Positions 6,425 to 7,250 of a DNA stretch of 7,250 nucleotides are shown in pieces. The DNA lies in assembly GCA_034716535.1 (NCBI GenBank), contig JAYEJW010000529.1, forward strand, positions 1 through 7,250. Direction: 5' to 3'. The notes under the pieces were generated by a model. That model was not told where the DNA came from. It ran no database searches and saw only the letters and a list, made by a program, of their open reading frames with translations. This stretch comes from JAYEJW01 sp034716535 (lineage in GTDB: Bacteria > Pseudomonadota > Gammaproteobacteria > Chromatiales > Chromatiaceae). Every line of letters begins with the position of its first letter. Position 1 is the first letter of the stretch. The position numbers and the translations under genes are program-made.

Positions 6425-6553
6425 TCATGTCACCCGTGTCGCCCCTGACCATACAAACGCCGCTTTTATGAAGGGATTCCCTCTCCCCGGACCTCTACCA
6501 GGGGAAGGGGGGACGAAGAGCGCCTTCGGCCCGTATTTACACGGTAATAGATT
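6425..6553 (+). repeat. dispersed palindromic repeat, copy 2
   Basis: This is the partner of the element at 2476-2603, in the same orientation. It shares CCCGTGTCGCCCC (6433-6445), ATGAAGGG (6468-6475), TTCCCTC, CGCCTTCGGC (6521-6530) and a closing TTnACGGT. The central arms are CCCTCTCCCC and the G-rich run at about 6501-6513. From its ATG it encodes MKGFPLPGPLPGEG, parallel to MKGFPHPDPRPGGEG in copy 1, but here the frame stops at 6560 and serves no gene. Confidence 0.75.
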
Positions 6554-6664
6554 GCGCTGAAGGTCGACCTTGCCGATGTCGGGACTGACCGGTAGCGATC
6601 GGGCGACCTGCTCCATGGATTGGAACTGTTCGCGATCCTAGGTGATCGAAGCCTGGTAGTCTAA
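6554..6664 (-). pseudogene. possible gene remnant with in-frame stop
   Basis: Minus strand, one frame reads LDYQASIT, then TAG (6640-6638), then DREQFQSMEQVARSLP and VSPDIGKVDLQR, running directly into the end of repeat copy 2 at 6553. The residue mix looks like a natural protein, and the in-frame TAG is one base from a tyrosine codon. I do not recognise the family. It may be a fragment of a gene cut by the repeat insertion; it may also be chance. Confidence 0.25.
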
Positions 6665-6720
6665 TGACCACGCGTTTTCGCGTTCAAAAGGATGAAGCGC
6701 CAGGACGAGCACAGGACGGC

Positions 6721-6757
6721 CGGAGCACTGCGAGACCGGAGCACTGCGAGACCGGAG
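6721..6757. repeat. 16-bp tandem duplication
   Basis: CGGAGCACTGCGAGAC occurs twice without a gap (6721-6736 and 6737-6752). CGGAG of a third partial copy follows and forms the left arm of a small hairpin with CTCCG at 6761-6765. A 16-base unit shifts any reading frame by one, so this looks like a replication-slippage event in non-coding DNA or in a dead short frame (ATG at 6692). Confidence 0.8.
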
Positions 6758-7153
6758 GGACTCCGCGTCTTTCTCGGGGGAGTACGGATGCCGCTTTCAG
6801 CTTGAACTGCGGGCGTAAGCCTGCCGCGCGGCACCTTCCGAGCGGGTCGATTTCGCTGACCCTCGGTTTCGGTTGATAGGCGCGTTTTGTCGCATTTTGA
6901 CGACATCTATCGGACGATGCCTAGCAATCTGTTCGAACGCACGGGGATTGCCGGAAACTGTCCTCCGGTTGGGATCGCCAGTAATAAGGAATGGCTGAGG
7001 GACTTCCGCAGCGTTCCAGCGCCCGGACGACAACTGATGGCTAGAGCCGTCCTCCATTGGAAGCCGTTCGTCGTCTCGACCTGGAAACGCGATCTGGTTT
7101 ACCGCATTATTAGGAAAATCTGATGCTACTTCTCAATAACCCGAGGCAATCTC

Positions 7154-7234
7154 GTAGGGCGGATCAAGGAGCGCAGCGACGGATCCGCCGATGGCCGCGA
7201 TTTTGGTGGGTCCGCTTCGCTTGACCCACCCTAC
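7154..7234. mobile_element. short palindromic MITE/REP-like element
   Basis: An 81-base element bounded by GTAGGGCGGATCAA (7154-7167) and, inverted, TTGACCCACCCTAC (7221-7234), with one or two mismatches between the ends. Each end carries its own smaller hairpin: GGCGGATC against GGATCCGCC on the left, GGTGGGTC against GACCCACC on the right. GTAGGGTGGGT...ACCCACCCTAC elements of this form are common dispersed repeats in gammaproteobacterial genomes. It encodes nothing, so any mobility would depend on a transposase elsewhere. Confidence 0.7.
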
Positions 7235-7250
7235 AGCGGCCGGGGTGCCC

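Larger units (their letters stand above)
6285..7250. other. long stretch without an intact gene, rich in repeats
   Basis: About 960 bases upstream of tviB hold no convincing intact gene. From left to right: tviB leader (6285-6424), dispersed repeat copy 2 (6425-6553), a minus-strand protein-like remnant (6554-6664), a CGCG-TTTT-CGCG hairpin (6671-6682), a 16-bp tandem duplication (6721-6752) followed by a CGGAG-GGA-CTCCG hairpin (6753-6765), and a palindromic element (7154-7234). A plus-strand frame opening with TTG at 6887 and ending at 7123 (78 codons) has no family signature or ribosome binding site and may be chance or decayed coding DNA. The opposite strand is open over 6797-7057, also without recognisable content. 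Confidence 0.55.

Noticed and set aside
6887..7123. 78-codon plus-strand frame as a gene
   Set aside because: TTG start without a ribosome binding site, no family signature, and an overlapping open frame on the other strand. Kept only as a possible decayed fragment in the region entry.

Overview
The window looks like chromosome of a GC-rich gammaproteobacterium. The product sequences and the dispersed palindromic repeats, including a GTAGGG...CCCTAC element near the right edge, would fit a Chromatiaceae-like (purple sulfur) bacterium. That placement is inference; no rRNA or other marker gene is present.

Left part (1-2275): a possible C-terminal tail of an upstream gene with two adjacent hairpins; a class I SAM-dependent methyltransferase (264-1154, +); a convergent small acidic protein of unknown function (1279-1518, -); a gene-poor stretch of about 385 bases; and a DUF2784 membrane protein (1904-2275, +).

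Central and right part (2432-6284): genes of surface-polysaccharide type. A PMT/ArnT-like membrane glycosyltransferase (2432-4192, +) faces two minus-strand sugar-nucleotide genes. These are a full-length TviB/WbpO-type UDP-N-acetylhexosamine 6-dehydrogenase (4986-6284) and, downstream of it, only the N-terminal half of a GalE-type UDP-glucose 4-epimerase (4212-4664), cut at the position of the catalytic tyrosine. The dehydrogenase would supply a UDP-N-acetylhexosaminuronic acid for a capsule or O-chain, and the glycosyltransferase would move a lipid-linked sugar at the periplasmic face. The galE fragment should be inactive, so this is probably a rearranged remnant of a larger locus rather than a complete pathway.

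Repeats dominate the non-coding DNA. A dispersed element of about 128 bp occurs twice in direct orientation, at 2476-2603 and 6425-6553, bracketing the sugar block. The first copy lies inside the glycosyltransferase reading frame and appears to have become its N-terminus. The same C-rich/G-rich palindromic core recurs three times with a 60-base period between galE' and tviB (4743-4895). The last 960 bases hold no convincing intact gene: the second repeat copy, a short minus-strand protein-like remnant with an in-frame stop, a 16-bp tandem duplication and a small palindromic (MITE/REP-like) element.

I found no convincing new multi-gene system. The most interesting points are the repeat-derived glycosyltransferase N-terminus, the galE truncation with a CTG start, and the 60-base periodic palindromes.
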